Positions 25,205 through 40,200 of a DNA stretch of 64,000 nt are shown piece after piece. This DNA comes from Rhea pennata (Eukaryota; Chordata; Aves; Rheiformes; Rheidae). Location: assembly GCF_028389875.1 (NCBI RefSeq), contig NC_084665.1, positions 19,810,001 through 19,874,000 of the forward strand. The letters are read 5' to 3'. The translations under genes were made by a program, and so were the position numbers. Each line of letters opens with the position of its first letter. Position 1 is the first letter of the stretch. The notes beneath the pieces are model-generated. The model made no database searches. It saw only the letters and a program-made list of their open reading frames with translations, and was not told the origin of the DNA.

Positions 25205-28200
25205 AAAGCACTTTACCTCTGCCTCTCCTGGTTTCCTTTTGCTTTTATTTTTCTCCTTTCCTGAGGGTGGAGCTTTGATGGATGCACTATGTCCCGGGAT
25301 TCCAGGTACCAGAACTTTGGTGTCTGAGTTCACAACAGGCGTCTTGATCTAACAGAGAGAGATGACCATATATGCATGAATTGCTACTATCTTATCTTTC
25401 TTCAAGTTTAAGGCAGCAATTTTATTCTGAGGTTCGTACACATGGTAAAACCAGCCTGCCATAACATATTTGCTTGCAGTATATACTAAGAAAATTCTGT
25501 ATTTTTAAGAACCATGAATAACTTCAAGCAATAGTCAACTCATTTTCATAAATGAACTAAAGCATAGAGTCTATGGAATCACTTTGGAATCATTTTTATT
25601 TTCAAGCTTGTTCCCTAACCCTCATTGAACACTGTTTGTTTCCAACAGCAGATATGTGGATCTTTACTAGTAATAGATACCACACACACTATCAAGCCCA
25701 TGAACGACATACAGGTTAATTCATCTTCCACTGAATGGTAACAACTGCTTATAAACAGCTGCAAAATGTAGCAGTAAGAGATGGTTAGTGTCCACTTCAA
25801 TCATACTCATTTTCTTTTGGGAGGAGCTCAGAGGCTGAACTCAGTAGTCTGAATCAGACTATGATCATGATACCAAACATAGAAACCTTAGATTATACTA
25901 AACATGGTATAATCCCAAACATGGGAGCTGTCTTCAATAACACAAGGAAGATTAAGTTTTAAAGGTAGTATGTTTAACAACTCAGTACACTCCTGAACCA
26001 CACAGGATATACATAAGTGATTATGCTACTTCCGGAACACTTCTTAACCACAGCTCTTCTGTGGAGGCCATTTATTGACATACTTACCCAATTTATTGTA
26101 CTTCGAGTCCTGTTGGTTGCCCAGTAAAGTGATACAAATATTAACTATTACAGCGAGCATACCAACATGCCAATGCTTTGGGTGAAAGTTAGATTTCATA
26201 AATAAAAACTTGATTCCATAGTCCAAGAACTTTACTGCAGAAAATCAATGACATTAAAACACTACCTACTTAGTTCAACACACTAATACCATCTTTCTCT
26301 TCACAAGGCACGCTCAGACAGCCAAGAGAAATGTGTCTTCACTGGAATTCAGAAAAAAAAGCGAAACCAAGTTGGAAGTCATCACTGCATGCCAAGGCAT
26401 TCCTAAAACTTTCACTGCACTTCAACCCTGCTACCCACTGGCTCCCGCAGTGAGGAATTACCACAAAACCCCACCTAACTGATGGGGTGTCATAACCCAT
26501 CGCTTAGTCAGGAATCAGAGCACCGTCTGCGTGTTTCACGTTGTATGTGTTCCAACCCCACAAGGCAGGCCTCCAAGAGGAGAGAGCACTCAGCAGTGGA
26601 ATATACACCCTCTGAGCAGGGTCTTTCCCTTTCCAGCCCTGCAGACCCATTCGCAGAACACTTCAGTTCTTTACTAGCAATTCCATCACCAGTGAAACAC
26701 AAAACGGACAGGGGAACAAGCATGCACAAAGGCAATGCCCTTGAAAACATACATTTATTGATAAAGAACTTGCTAACCTACCTCTTAACCCCCAAGGGAC
26801 CCTGCATGAGGGAAAATAGTGTCAGGTGGCCTCAGTGGACACTGTGGCCATTTAAACTTCAAACTCCAATTCCCCAGTGCTACATCCCTGTGAGTAGGAA
26901 CATGTGAAGGCCAACTCAACAAAGAGCCAAAACGACATATCCTGGAAGGCTCTAAATCATTTTATTTAGATTACAAAACAAAGGCACCCAAACTTCACCC
27001 TGAATCATTTGGGTCAAACAGGCTGTGCATAACAAACTTTAGGGGAGGGACTCATCTTGAGCAGAGAAGAAGCCAACGGACAGAGGGAATCCTCTCTATC
27101 TTAGCACATCTGCTCAGAAGAGGACTTGCTATGAGCTATGAGAGGGTAACCATGCATCAGAGCATGCTAGGAGACACAACATCCATGAAGCACACTTCAT
27201 GCATACCTGCCTGAGCGCTACAGACATTTGTTACTACACTGCAGCACTGAACTGATCCATCCAGAAATCCAACCTCATTTTAAAAGAAACGAATAAATTC
27301 TATCATTTCCAAACTAAAACAAGAGCAGCTACGGGACTGTATTTCACAGAAAGCTCACCTTTGTTACAGCCACATCTGTTTTAAGTGCCAAAACTTTCTG
27401 GACATCCCTTATCAAACATACGTGGGATTCAGTGCTGTTCAAAGACTAGGATAGACAGAAATAAGAACAGTTAATATCTGAAGTTCACTCCTGTGACTCA
27501 TTAAGCTACTGAAAAATGAGAAAAAACTCCAGAGATATAGCAGAGAATGATTTTTTTCTTCCACTCTAGAACAGCTGCTTTGCACATCTGTCTTTTTTTT
27601 TACCAGATCTCTATGTTCTGCAAGGAGGCTCACATACTGAACCAGTATTAAAATCAGTTTCAAGAAGCCTTTGCAATAGCCTACTCAGTAACATCTGAAA
27701 TGGTAGGATGCAGTCAGCAATACTGTCAAGATATATATATTTTAACTGGAAAAAAAAATGAAAGAATACAAATCCCCCTTCAAAAGAGCTCAAGGGCAAA
27801 TGCTCCTTGCTCCAGAAGAAGGGGAAGGAATAAGCTTTGTCTCACAATGCAATTCCAGAAAAATTTAGAAAAAAAAAAAAACTAGAAAATCCCTCCCACT
27901 CAGAGCAGTATTACATATTACAAAAACTCCAAAACCTCTCCAGTAAGTTTTACATACCACTCTCTCTATGATGGGCTGTAAGGTGTTACCGTACACAAGC
28001 AGCAGAGACTGTTTGTCTGTGCAAAATGCAGCTGCTAGAATAGGTACTGGTTTTGGCGTGGAGTCCTCATCGTTTCCAGGTGTTGCTATCTGGATAGTGC
28101 AGTTTGATGTTAAGGGCTTTTTGCAATAACTGTAGGGGGGAAAAAGATAAAGAAATGGAAAAATCCAACAGGTTTACCTCAAAGACTTCAATATCAGGTA

Positions 28201-31200
28201 TAACTGAGCACCTTTCATTACAAGTCCTCAGCAAACTCAGCCACAGTTTGTCTTTTACAAATGGTTTAAGACAAGGCACATGCAGACAAAAACCTTGGCT
28301 AAAGCAATAGTTAATAGGAAAGCACAGCATAGTCCCCAGCACATAAGCTCTCCTTCTGCATGCTAGTTATTCCTCCCCTGCATCACACACCCAAAGAACT
28401 CGCATTTCCCCAAAAATGTGTCAAATAACTTAAGACAGGACCAGCTGGAATGGAACTTAGTTTTTGTACAGTTGCAAGAGCTTAAATGTTGTAGCACTGC
28501 CTTGCAATAATCTCAGACCTTTCCGAAATACATCCTCAGAATGAGTAACAACTTACCCATTTAAAATATGTTCAAATAAATGCAACTGCCCATCTCTGCA
28601 CACAACTGCTAACTTCACAGGCTGAAAGAAGTCACAATGAAAGATTTTAGTTAGACTGAATGACAAACCTCCTTTAAAGTACATGAGATGGAGACTTGCT
28701 TGCACAGTTATGATTTGACTTTTTTTCCAGTAACTAAACACACTACAGATATAACTAAGTCTGTAAGGAAGGTCAAAGATATTAACACCTCAGGAACTTT
28801 TAGGACTATTAACTATTAGGAGATAAAAAAAATAATTCATGTAACTGTATTTTTACTGTATGACTAATGACCACTTCAAAATCTGAACAGTTTGGACACT
28901 ATCAGAGACATGTGACCATAAGCAGCAATGTTCCAAAAACACAGCTCCCAACATGTCCAGAGGTACAGGTGCACACAAAGGGGCTGCAGCTGTAAGCATG
29001 CTTAGAAGAAGGAAACTGAGACAAAGTACTCTGATCAATTAAATAGTGTACTTTATAGAAGACTACCTCCAATATACGCAGTAAGAGGCACAACTGGAAA
29101 CACTGAAAAGCATAGCATGAAATGCTGTTTTTATAAAGGAATCTAAAGGCACCAGGTAAGTGTTAAAGGCTGAAACAGTTCATGAACAGCTTTCATATGT
29201 GGACATTTTTAATAAGATGACTACTTTAAAACACTTCTACTTTAACCGAAAATCGAAGTATTACTTGATGAAACAGAGACTTTGAGAATGCATGCTACCA
29301 TTACAACTCAATAGAAACTAATTAATTCAAAGTGTAGTTATACTGCCAAAGCCACATTAAATCAGAAAAAATAGTATCACAGCTCTATTTCAGTAAGAAT
29401 TTTCCTGTGGCTTTTGATGCCAAGCTCTAACAAATAATTCTGATTATTAACTTGTCCTAAATAGGAAACAACTGACATTTTCATCATCACAAGCAAGACT
29501 ACAGGAAAAAAAAAATAAATTTGTACTTAGTAGCTTTGCAAAATCAGTGTTTCAAACTATTATTTATAAATGCACATGTAACAAATATCCTCAAACCCAT
29601 GAACTAGCTAGCATTCAGATCTCATTTCTGCATAACAGAAATCAAACTCAAACTAAACTGCTTTCTTCACACCCTAAAAGGAAATTGATAATGACAATTT
29701 AAAATCGTTGAACATATTCAGTTACAAACTACTTGGCCTACCTCTTCTTTGACTTCTGATACAGTCAAGTCAATAAAAGTTGGTTCATCTGTTACTGTGA
29801 AAGACATCACGGCATTCTTTTCTTTCCTATCTGACCTGATTTGCCTGGAGACACAAACAGCACATGTTATTTACCATAGCACAAATGGCACCCTCTGCAT
29901 GTGGGAAGAAGCACACTGTTAAAGACTATAAACAGTGACTGTGATGGTATTTACCTCATCCAAAAATACCTGTGCTGTAACTACAGCTCTCAGCTTTAAG
30001 AACTTAAATGCTCTAATTCCAAGTGCAAGGTAACTCCATGTGAAATTAAGCAAGAATAAAATTTCACCTAAACCCTTCAGTAAGTTCAAAGAATAAGCAA
30101 GTCTATTACACAGCATATATTAGTGATGTAGGCAGTGACTACTGGAAGTATGCTCAGACACAGCCAAGGAAATTCATGTCTTCATTCAACAATCAGTAAG
30201 TTGAAACCACCATTTAAGAGATCATCATCGCATTTCTCCAGAGCGCCCCTTCTGCTTCATCACAGAATTGAGAACATACTTGTTGAGTCTATCCTCAACA
30301 CTGACTATAAACAAAGTCAGGAAGAAGAAAAGCTTACGTACCATACACTCAATAACCGGTCATGTACAGCTCCAGACAAGAAATACAGTCCTGTAATTCC
30401 ATCAAAGGGCTGATTTTCATTCATAGGTTTCATTGTGGTAAACATTAATGATGAAACTGATGTAGCATGGCCTGTGAAATGCTATTAGGAAAAAAAAGAA
30501 ACTTTTTCTCAAATACTACCACAAGTAGTCATATAGCAAAGATTAAAATATCAGTTAACAACGAACATTAGGAAAGATCCAAGTATTATTAAGTCAACAA
30601 GGACATTTCAGGGTTTTGTTTGTTTTGGGTTTTTTTAAGTGTTCATAGAGCCCAGATTCTTTGCATTTTTATGTTTCAAGAAAACGTTTTCTAAACATCC
30701 AGGTAATTATCAGAATTTTAAAAGTCAAATAGGGAATAAAAGGCAAACTTAATGGGACTAGGCCCATACAAAAGAAACTGCATCTGCTTGTATTGCTGTT
30801 ACTGACAAAAACACTTTTCCACTTGCTTCATCTTTTACAATGAAACTAGATTCATAGTTTCATTTTCAGCTGTTAAGATGAGCAAACAGGTCTGCTGACT
30901 TACTACAGCTGTTCAAACCTATCTAGCCCCACCCCCTAAAAAAATCAGTTCTTCAATTCTGCTTTTGCAAATCGTGTTTTCAGCCATCACAGGATGCAGA
31001 CATACACACTAGTTGCCATGTGCCAGCAAGAAAACAGGTTGGCTCCGCAAAGACTTGCTTACCCATAGCAAGTACCAGGAGAGATCCCTAAAGACCAGTT
31101 ATTTCCTATCTACCAGCAGGCAACAGAGCACAGCTGCACTTACGAGACAGTCAAAACATAGTAACTTGCTCATGTGCAAGCCCTACACAGGGAATCAGGA

Positions 31201-34200
31201 TTTTGCTCCTATGCTTTCCAAATGTTTAAACAGCAAAACTAAGAATGCCACCAGTTACGTGAAGTTTAGCAAAGAAACCCAGTGGATTTAAAGAGAGACT
31301 TATCTGCTTAGAGAGACAAACCTCTGTCAGCAGCAAAGTAATACTGTAGTGCACTGTGTGCCTCTGCTAGCACAGCATCAGAAAAGGACCCAGTGGGGAG
31401 GTTAAAAAAAATAATAAAAAATAAAAAAAAAAGGCACCTAACTTTATACTAGAGGTTTGAGAAAGGGTGCTGGTAGCATGCTCAGACACAGCCAAGGAAT
31501 TTAACGTCCTCATTCAACTGTCAGCAAGTTGAAACCACAGTTGAGGGTATCATCACAGCAACTACTTCCAGCAATCCCAAAGCTGTCAATTGTCTATTCA
31601 CATCCAAAAAAAGCATCAGATGTCCTATAAGCAAGCACTCTGTACATAATGCCACAAAGAAAAAGGCATTCTTTTTACATTTATTTAACAAAGTTACTTA
31701 CTCTGTAGACTTCTTTGGTCTCCAGGTCCCACAGCTTTATGGTTCTACCAGCTGACAGTAGCATCTTCCCATCTGGACTGATGCATAATGAGCTGACACT
31801 GCTGTTGTCTGCTTTCCACTTACTAGAATTTGGATGAAGGATTTTGCACAAAGGGAGAAAGATGGAGAAACAAAAGAAAATATTCATTAGCATCATTTCA
31901 AAACGTACATCATCCATGTTAAAAGGATGATTTTAAAAAAATATAAGAAGCTGAAGATGAGATCAAAGCTTTTCTGTTTCTGCTCTTCTCCCTGCTCTTT
32001 ACACATGAATGGCTATTCATCAAATATAGAGATGTTCAATACTGAACAACTGTTCATATTTCCCTAACATTTGCCTATTCTGTGACTGTAAAAGATTCTA
32101 GCATGACCCCTCAAAGTTCTCTGCTACCCAAAATAGAGCAATATGAGCTATATCACTTAAAGACATCTCTTCGCACTATAATCTAAAAAGCATATATCAA
32201 TTTATCAGAAGAGACAGCTCTGAATACTAAAATCCACAATTTAGGGCTTACTAAATCCCTGGTTTTGCTTCCAAATCTGTCATTGATACTGACAATAATA
32301 AACTTGGCCTCATTAATAGTCTATGACGTCCATGGTTCAAAGCACTACAAAAAAAAACAAACAAAAACGCTGTCATGAAATGCTTGTATCTGCTTAGAAA
32401 GAGTGTGTACTATATGTTTTTCACAGGGAAAGCATTAACACAAACCCTTTATAAGACATATCCCGCAACTCATCACAATCTGGTTTGCTGCTGCTGCTCT
32501 ACAACATTTCCATACATTTTTCACATGCTTGGGCAACATCTCTCTTCTTTCTTCCAGAACAGAACGTGTTACTTATTGTATCGCCATGTATTGTACCACC
32601 ACTGATTCACAAAAGCAAAAAGTTTTTGCTGTCTACAAACTTCACAAACAACATTATATCTTACACAGATTCCCACAAAATTTTGTATTCTCTTCCAAAG
32701 AGGAAAATATTAAGAGAACTTCAAACCTAGCTCTGTTTAATGAGGTGAATACAAGAAGTTAGTTTTAAATTTACTAAAAAAAATAAGTCTAAATTAGATT
32801 ATTCTTAATCTAAAGAATGTAAATCACAGCAAAATCTTTAAGTTTTGCTTAGGATATTCTTGATATAATTTTACAGAAAAACAAATTTTCAATAGGGCAT
32901 CATGTAGCAAGCAGCTGCATCATGAGATGCACAGAGTGCATCTAAGTGCTCACAGCGTATTTGAGATGTGAAAAAAAATTACCAACGAAATAAAACAAAA
33001 ATAATCATCCATAATGCATAGAGATTAGACAGGTAAGGGGGCACCACAGTTGAAAGAACCAATGCACATGCCAACATACATTTCAATTTCTTACAAAGAT
33101 AGCTGTGAAAATTGGCTGTTCTTCTGTTTCTGAATTTCATTTCAATAAAAACATCATCATAAAGTATATCCTCTCAAGAAGTTATTGAAACAGCAACTAG
33201 TAGAAATACAGAGTCCATACTCATATCCATGGATTTTTTTAATCTTTTTTTTTTTTAAGATCAGTTAAATGTAACAACTGATATGCCTAAAAAGGCATTC
33301 AGATCAAAAAAATTTCAAAGTTAAAGGCATCGAATGTTCATAGGTACAAGCCCCATGAGGATGTAAGAACATTCAAGAGCAAAAATGGCAGTGTGGTTTA
33401 GAAATACTTATGAGTAATAGAAGATGCCTAAGAGCCTGCTTTCCTTTTGCAGCCTTCCTCTCTCCAATACCTTAATTTGCCTCCTCCTGTATATTAACAA
33501 CAACTTCCCCCAAAACATGTACCTCTAACAGTGATTCCAATCTGTGCACCACAGATCTCCTAGAGTGGTTATATGGACTATTTCTACAGTAATTTAAGAA
33601 GTTAAGCCTATAGTCACGTGGTTTCAATTCTTCATCTAGCAGTCCCTCCCTCTGCTGGAAGATGCTTAGCAGTTTACAAATCAAAATCTAGTACCACTTC
33701 TCTACCCCAAAAGCAACCATCCTGAGTTCCCTGTAGAATACATAAGGATTGATCTTCCAGGTACTCATAAGTATTAAAGAATGCAGATAATCTGAGGCAC
33801 ATTAGGCTCAAACAGCTATGCTGAGTGCCTTATTTCTCCTGCTCCTGTTAATATGGCTGACATTGGAAAGAATTATTCTTCTACTCTTTTCAATTTCAGT
33901 AACCTCATATACGACTTGTAACATCAACAGAGAAAAGTTTTCAGGTAAAAGCATTATATTAGATTGCTGGTGTGCCTTTTATTTACATACTCTAGTAACG
34001 ATGTTTTGTTGTCCTACAATGTCTATAATTTCTTTTTATATGTTCAATCTTCATGTCAAATGTAAGAGTATTTATCAGCATTTTCCTAACAGTTACTACG
34101 CTACAACAGAACCTGAGTACTCTCACAAAGTAGTTATCATTACATTCAACCTTTCAGCAGAGTTTCTAGAGGTGATGTTCTCAATTCAATGGAAAAGGGA

Positions 34201-37200
34201 AGACTTCAGTAGGAGTAGATGCAAAAAAAAGATGGGAAAAAAGGGAAAGATAGCACCTATGTGGCAAACTGGAGTAAAAGCAAGTTTGCCAATAGGCTAC
34301 TAATCTAGTAAAGAAGGGACTGAGCTAGGTTTGCTGTGAAGGCACAAAACTGTGGGACAGAGGGAAGCATCCAGGAAAAAGCATGATAGGAAAGATTCTC
34401 AGATTTACCCTGAGAAATCAGCATGACAGGGGCCCACCTCAAGTGCCTGTACACAAACACACAGCATAGGAAACAAACAGGAGGAATTAGATGCCTGTGT
34501 GCAACTTCAGTGCTTTGATCTCAGTGGGATCAAAGAAGAACAGCAAAATAGCTTGAAAGATGGACTCAGAACACTGACTTTCAGAAAGCCTCTTTAGGAA
34601 GGATGGGCCAGGAAGGCAAGCAGTTCCACTCTGCACAAAAGGGTAGCTCAAATGCACGGAGCTTTGCTTTGGAACAGGCAAAAAGCTGGTTGAGAACTTA
34701 CTGGTAAGGATCAGAAGAGACCAGCAAGGGCAATGTGGTAGGCATCTGCTACATATTACCTAACCAAAAAGAAATAGATAAATCCTCCCAGTCCCAGGTC
34801 CTGGATTCAATCACCCCAACATCTGGTGGAAGGGCAACACAGGAGAGCACAAGCAATCCTGGAGACTTCTGGTAAACGCTGAGGACAACTTCTTGATGCA
34901 AATGACTGACAACCAGACTAAGAGAGGTGCTTTACAGGACCAATTACTTAAAAAGGAGGGAGAATGGGTTAGGAATACGATGATTGAGGACAACTTAGCT
35001 TAGCTAGAACAAGCATCTTAAATGGAATTTAAGATCCAGAGAAAAATCATGAAGATAAATAGCAGAATTACAACCCTGGACTTCAGGAGAGGAGACTACA
35101 ACTTGTCCAGGGAACTGGCTGGCAGGATCCCACCGGAGATTGCTCTGAAGAATAAAGGGACACAGTAAAGTTTGCTGATCTTCTTGTGCTTTGAGGAGGT
35201 TATCCCAGAACCGTCCATTCAGATGTGCAGAAAGTCACTAGATACTGCAGAAGCTGGTTTGGCCAAATGGGTAACTCCTGACTGAGCTCAAATACAAAAA
35301 AAGAAGTATAGAGAAAGTGAAAGTGAGAATGAGTTATGCAGAGAAATATAAGAAGATAGCCCAGGCATGCAGGGACAGGATTAGGAAAAAACAAAGCTCA
35401 ACAGGTGTTCCAACAAGCAGCAAACACAAGGGCCAACAAAAAGGGCATCTACTGGCACATCAGCAGCAGTAACATTGTAACTGCATAAGGTGTGGGTCTG
35501 TTACAGAATAATACAAGGAACCCTTTCAGATTGAAGAAAAGCACAAAGCATTGAACAGGACGGTCCGCTATATCAGGCCTCCTGTTATCCTGAGCTTAGC
35601 AACAGAGTCTGAGGGAGTAAAGCATTACCCACAGTAAAGGAAGACCAAGTTAGGGACCACCAAAGCAAACCTGACATACACAGCATGAGACTCAATGGGA
35701 TGCGCCCAGAAGCACTGAGGCAATGCTATTACAAATCCACTCTATCATCTTTGGCTGCAAAGATCAGGAGAGATTGCTGATGACTTTAAAAAAAAAAAAA
35801 AGGCAAATGTCACATCTGCAAGAATAAGGATCCAGGAAACAACAGGGAAGACATTTCCAGGCTCATAAAGGTCAAAAAGGTGACTTGGAAGCGCCAGCAT
35901 AGATTTACCAAGAAGAAATCATGCTGGATCAACTTGATTGCCTTCTTAATGAGACAGCTGGCTTGGTGGATAAGGGGAGAGTAGTGTGTGTCATTTAGCT
36001 CGATTTTAACAAGGCTTTCAACAGAGTCTCCCACAATACCATCATAGCCAGATTACAGGTATACTGACTGAGTGGATAAGACTCCAAGGTGTACTGAAAA
36101 CTGGCTGAATCATCCAGCTCAAATAGCTCTGGGTCACTGGTACGAAGTCCAGCTGGTGGCCAGTTACTAGTGTTATTCCTTAAGGATATTCCAATACTGT
36201 TTAACATCTTCAGTAATCACCCAGGTCTTAACATTAATACCTGTAACAAGTTCATAGACAGTACCAAACTGGAAAGTGCCACTGATAAACTGGATGGCAA
36301 AGCTGCTATTCATGAGCATTTCAGTAGGCTGCAGCCATGGGCTATCAGAAATCTCATGAAGTTCAACACAGAAAAAATTTAAGTCCTGAAAATGAGATAA
36401 GAAGTCCATTACAGGCTGAGGTCAAACAGCTAGAAATCAGCTTTGCTGAAGAGGAGCTGGAGGTCTGCACAGACAAGTTGAACATAAGTTTGCAGTGAGC
36501 CCTTGCAGCAATGAAATCAACTGCATATTGGGCTGCAATAGCTAGAGGGTAGCTAGCAGGTCAAGAGAAAGGATTCCTCTCTTCTGCAGTACTTTTGAGA
36601 CACATGAGCACTGTGTCCAGTTCTGGGCTGTACAATAAAGTCACTGACATAGAGCAAACCCAGTCGAAGCCTACTAAGAAGGTTTAGGGGCTACAGAACG
36701 TGACATAAGAAGAAAGGGTGCAGTAGCTAGGTTTGTTCAACCCTAAGAGAAAACGAAGGGAAGATCTTACAGCCCCTGTCAAGGTCTTCATACAACCTAT
36801 GGATGCATCTCCTTCCTAGTGAAAATGGAAGAGGCTATTGATAGTAGACTGTCTGCAGTGCCCACCTCACATCTTTAACACTACTGCCAGAGCTCCAGCA
36901 ACAATAACTGAACAGTGGAAAATTTTAGGAAAAAGTAACAAGCGTAAGAAAAGAGTCAAGGTGCTATCACATACTAAGCATTTTACTAAGGTAGAGATAA
37001 CCAGGATCACTAAGACAAATCTTAGTTTCTTCTTTTGAGTTTTAAAAGAGTTTACCTTACTACAGAAGAAAATAAATACCCACCCCAAACATCTTGTTAT
37101 TCTGCACTAAGTTCTGTTTTGTCCAATGGTACTTTACAAGTACCAGCCTGCTCAGACAGCCAAGTGGAAACTGTCCGCATTGCACATCAGTAGCAAGCGA

Positions 37201-40200
37201 AACCAAGTGGGTATCATCACAGCAAGGCATTTCAAAACAAAGCTAGGTGCATGTAACAGTTTCAAGTTGAATGAGATATTCTAGCACCTGTTCCCCAACT
37301 CTTCCAAGCGTATTTTCTAGAAGTTATATTTTTCAGTGTCACAGAAGTGTCCCATTAAAAGTTAGCATTAACGGACCTGAGTTTCTCTTAGCAGTTACTC
37401 ATTTCATCCAGTTTTTCCAATATCCAAAGAAAGAAATCACACTGCGAAATTATACTCTTTTATTCCTTAATAAAACCACTTCCAAGCCCTTGGAAATTTA
37501 ACAGCCAACAGTCAGTCTTGTATGCTGGGGACAAAGTTACCAGCAGCTGCTAGCATGAAGCCTGCATAGCAGAGCGCAGCATTTCCAACAGGACCTCATC
37601 AAAACCTGTGAAGGAGGTAATAAAGAAAGAAAAGCACCAACGAATTTCACTGAAAATAAGCATCACTCACCACTTCACTTTGCAGGTCTGTGTGTTCCAT
37701 TCCACAATGTGTTTGTCCTCTGAACAGCTATATAAGGAACAGTTGTCCTGATGCCACCTCACACAATTTACTTTATTGTCATGGCCACCATCCTACAAAA
37801 GGCGAAAAGAGGTCATTAACGAATACATGCAGAAGCTTCGACTACTGAGTCTTCCAGACACCACTACATTAAACAAGCTTGCGGAAACCAAATTCAAATC
37901 ATTGGAAACTTGAAGAGGGACAGCACATAACTTTTCTTTTGGTTTTAAACAGTTAAATACACTTCTGTGTAGAGATTAAGGGGTGAAATATTTATTTAAA
38001 TTGCTTCTTGTTCTACTCTTTAAAGTTATCAAAAAATTGTCCTGCCCAGTATTGATAAACAAATATTCAATCAAAGCTGTCTAACAGCATGAAATTGTTC
38101 AGAGAAAAGGCTAACACTTGTGTATTGCTGACAGTCATCTAAGCACCTCTTTGCTTAAGTGAGCTCAGAGATGGGTAACCTTCCCTTTGCACCAGTCTTG
38201 GGAGGAGTAAGCCACCACCCAATCAAAAGGGCAAAAGGGCATCACCCACATCTCTTAAGAAACAATCAAAATGTCTGCAGCTCAAACATACTCTTTTATC
38301 GTTTATCAAAATATATCCTGCAGTGTATAAAATTTCTCTATCTGAAGCTGCACCAGTCAGCTTGGACTCCTCCCAAAAAGTCGTCTTCCCAAAAATCAGC
38401 TTTGAGCAAGATGAAAATAAATCATAGCAAGGCATTCTGTTTAATAAAGAAGGCTAAGACTGACTGCTCTTATTCCAGTGGGAATAATATTTTGATTCCA
38501 ACTATCCATAAAATAGAACAAACTAAATACAATCCACTACCCTGCTGTTACAGAAGAACAGCCAATATTTTCACAAACTGAACAAAATCATAAATTTTAA
38601 TGTGAAACGTTTTTACTTTGTTCATACTTATCAGCTACAAAAGCAACTTTTCAATGAAATAGGAGTTAATATTGGTTAACTAGTGTCACTTGGATGCATT
38701 GTGATTTTAAAAAGTCATTTACTTCTCTTAATGTACATTTATCAGCATATATGCATCTAACAGAAGGTAAGAGAATGCAAAATGTTTCATATAAGCACTT
38801 CATAGAATCACTCTCACAGATTTCTATTGCTTGTTACACAACTCAAGACTAAACAAATCACTTAGGACTAAGATGGAAGTTATCAATGAGAAAGACAAGT
38901 CCTGAAAAGCAGAATATCTCATCCGAGAAAGATCATGTACTGAGAGGGGCCTAAAAGCTTCCACAAAGGAGTTAAGCTTGCATCTGCACAGAAGATTCCA
39001 TCAGTGTGACATCTTCACATGAGTCCATGAAAGCTTCAGTCCTGGCTTCTTTCCCCATAACACTGCACATGCACTTGCGGTACAACACTCCCTTGGAGGA
39101 CTTAGCTGCCCACCTATGCATTCCATCATTACCATTGTTTCTAAAGTAAAATAAGAAATTCATGTATACTTCTAAGATACTGCACTAACTTCAAAACCAG
39201 TGTTTCTCAGTGTGTATGTACTGCCAACAACAGAAGCACTATTCCAAGATTCCCAATCACCTGAATGATTACATTACTTTTATACTGGTTTTAAACATAC
39301 TGACAGTATGTCAGCAGTACATATTGACTGAAATCATTACTGTTTGGCAAGTGATGTAAAATACATTACTTACTAGTTTGCTCTGTAGTTCTCCTTTTAC
39401 TGTGCTATACAACAAAATGCTACCAACTGCTGTGCCAATAGCTAGGATATCTAATTGCTTGTCCACTTCTGTAACTTCAGACTTCCGTTTTTTCCTCTGT
39501 GGACCATCCTGAAAAAGTAAAAAGGAAAACAAAAAAAGAAACAAATTAGTCTCACCAGCTACTAATATTACAGCAGAGGAAAATTTCTGTATTAGAGCAG
39601 AGGAAAACTTCTGTAAGCTTCAGGTGCTGTCACCAAGTGCAAGCTCTGATAAGGTGCAGTGACTAAGACACTTGTACACTGAAGTGCAGAACAACCTAAA
39701 GAGACTCATCTTGTACAAAGTAATGAAGCTTCTATGAGTCACTTGGGAATATCTAAAGGAGAACACTGTACTAGCCTAGTGACCACGTATACAAGCGAAA
39801 AACTCACTCAAGTTTTTCACAGAGTTAATCTTTACTTCTGCCTCTGAAAAGCTAACTAGATCAGAATATTTCAACTCCAAAATTGAAGGGTTTGTTAGTT
39901 TTACCAAGAAATTATTAGTTTACACTATCTTAGAAGTTATTCACACCAGTTTTGCAAATCCTAAATATTCATAATGTCTCTTAAAAAAGAAAGTACTAAA
40001 CCACTTTGCAGAGGAAAGCACCTAGAACCTGTAGCCAAGTGATTTACCCAGGTCCTGAAGCTGGTATCACAAGTTCTCCCATAATTGGGTGATCCTTAAG
40101 TCTTTACCCTCTTCCTTTGAGAGTGCAACTAACCACCTTATGAATGAGTTTCACTTAATCTTTCTTAATCAAAAGAGTGCAAATATAGCATATCACTGGG

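Noticed and set aside
33818-34303. 161-codon plus-strand frame in WDR43 intron 3
   Set aside because: Low-complexity hydrophobic content with no motif, antisense within an intron and just before the CR1 relic.
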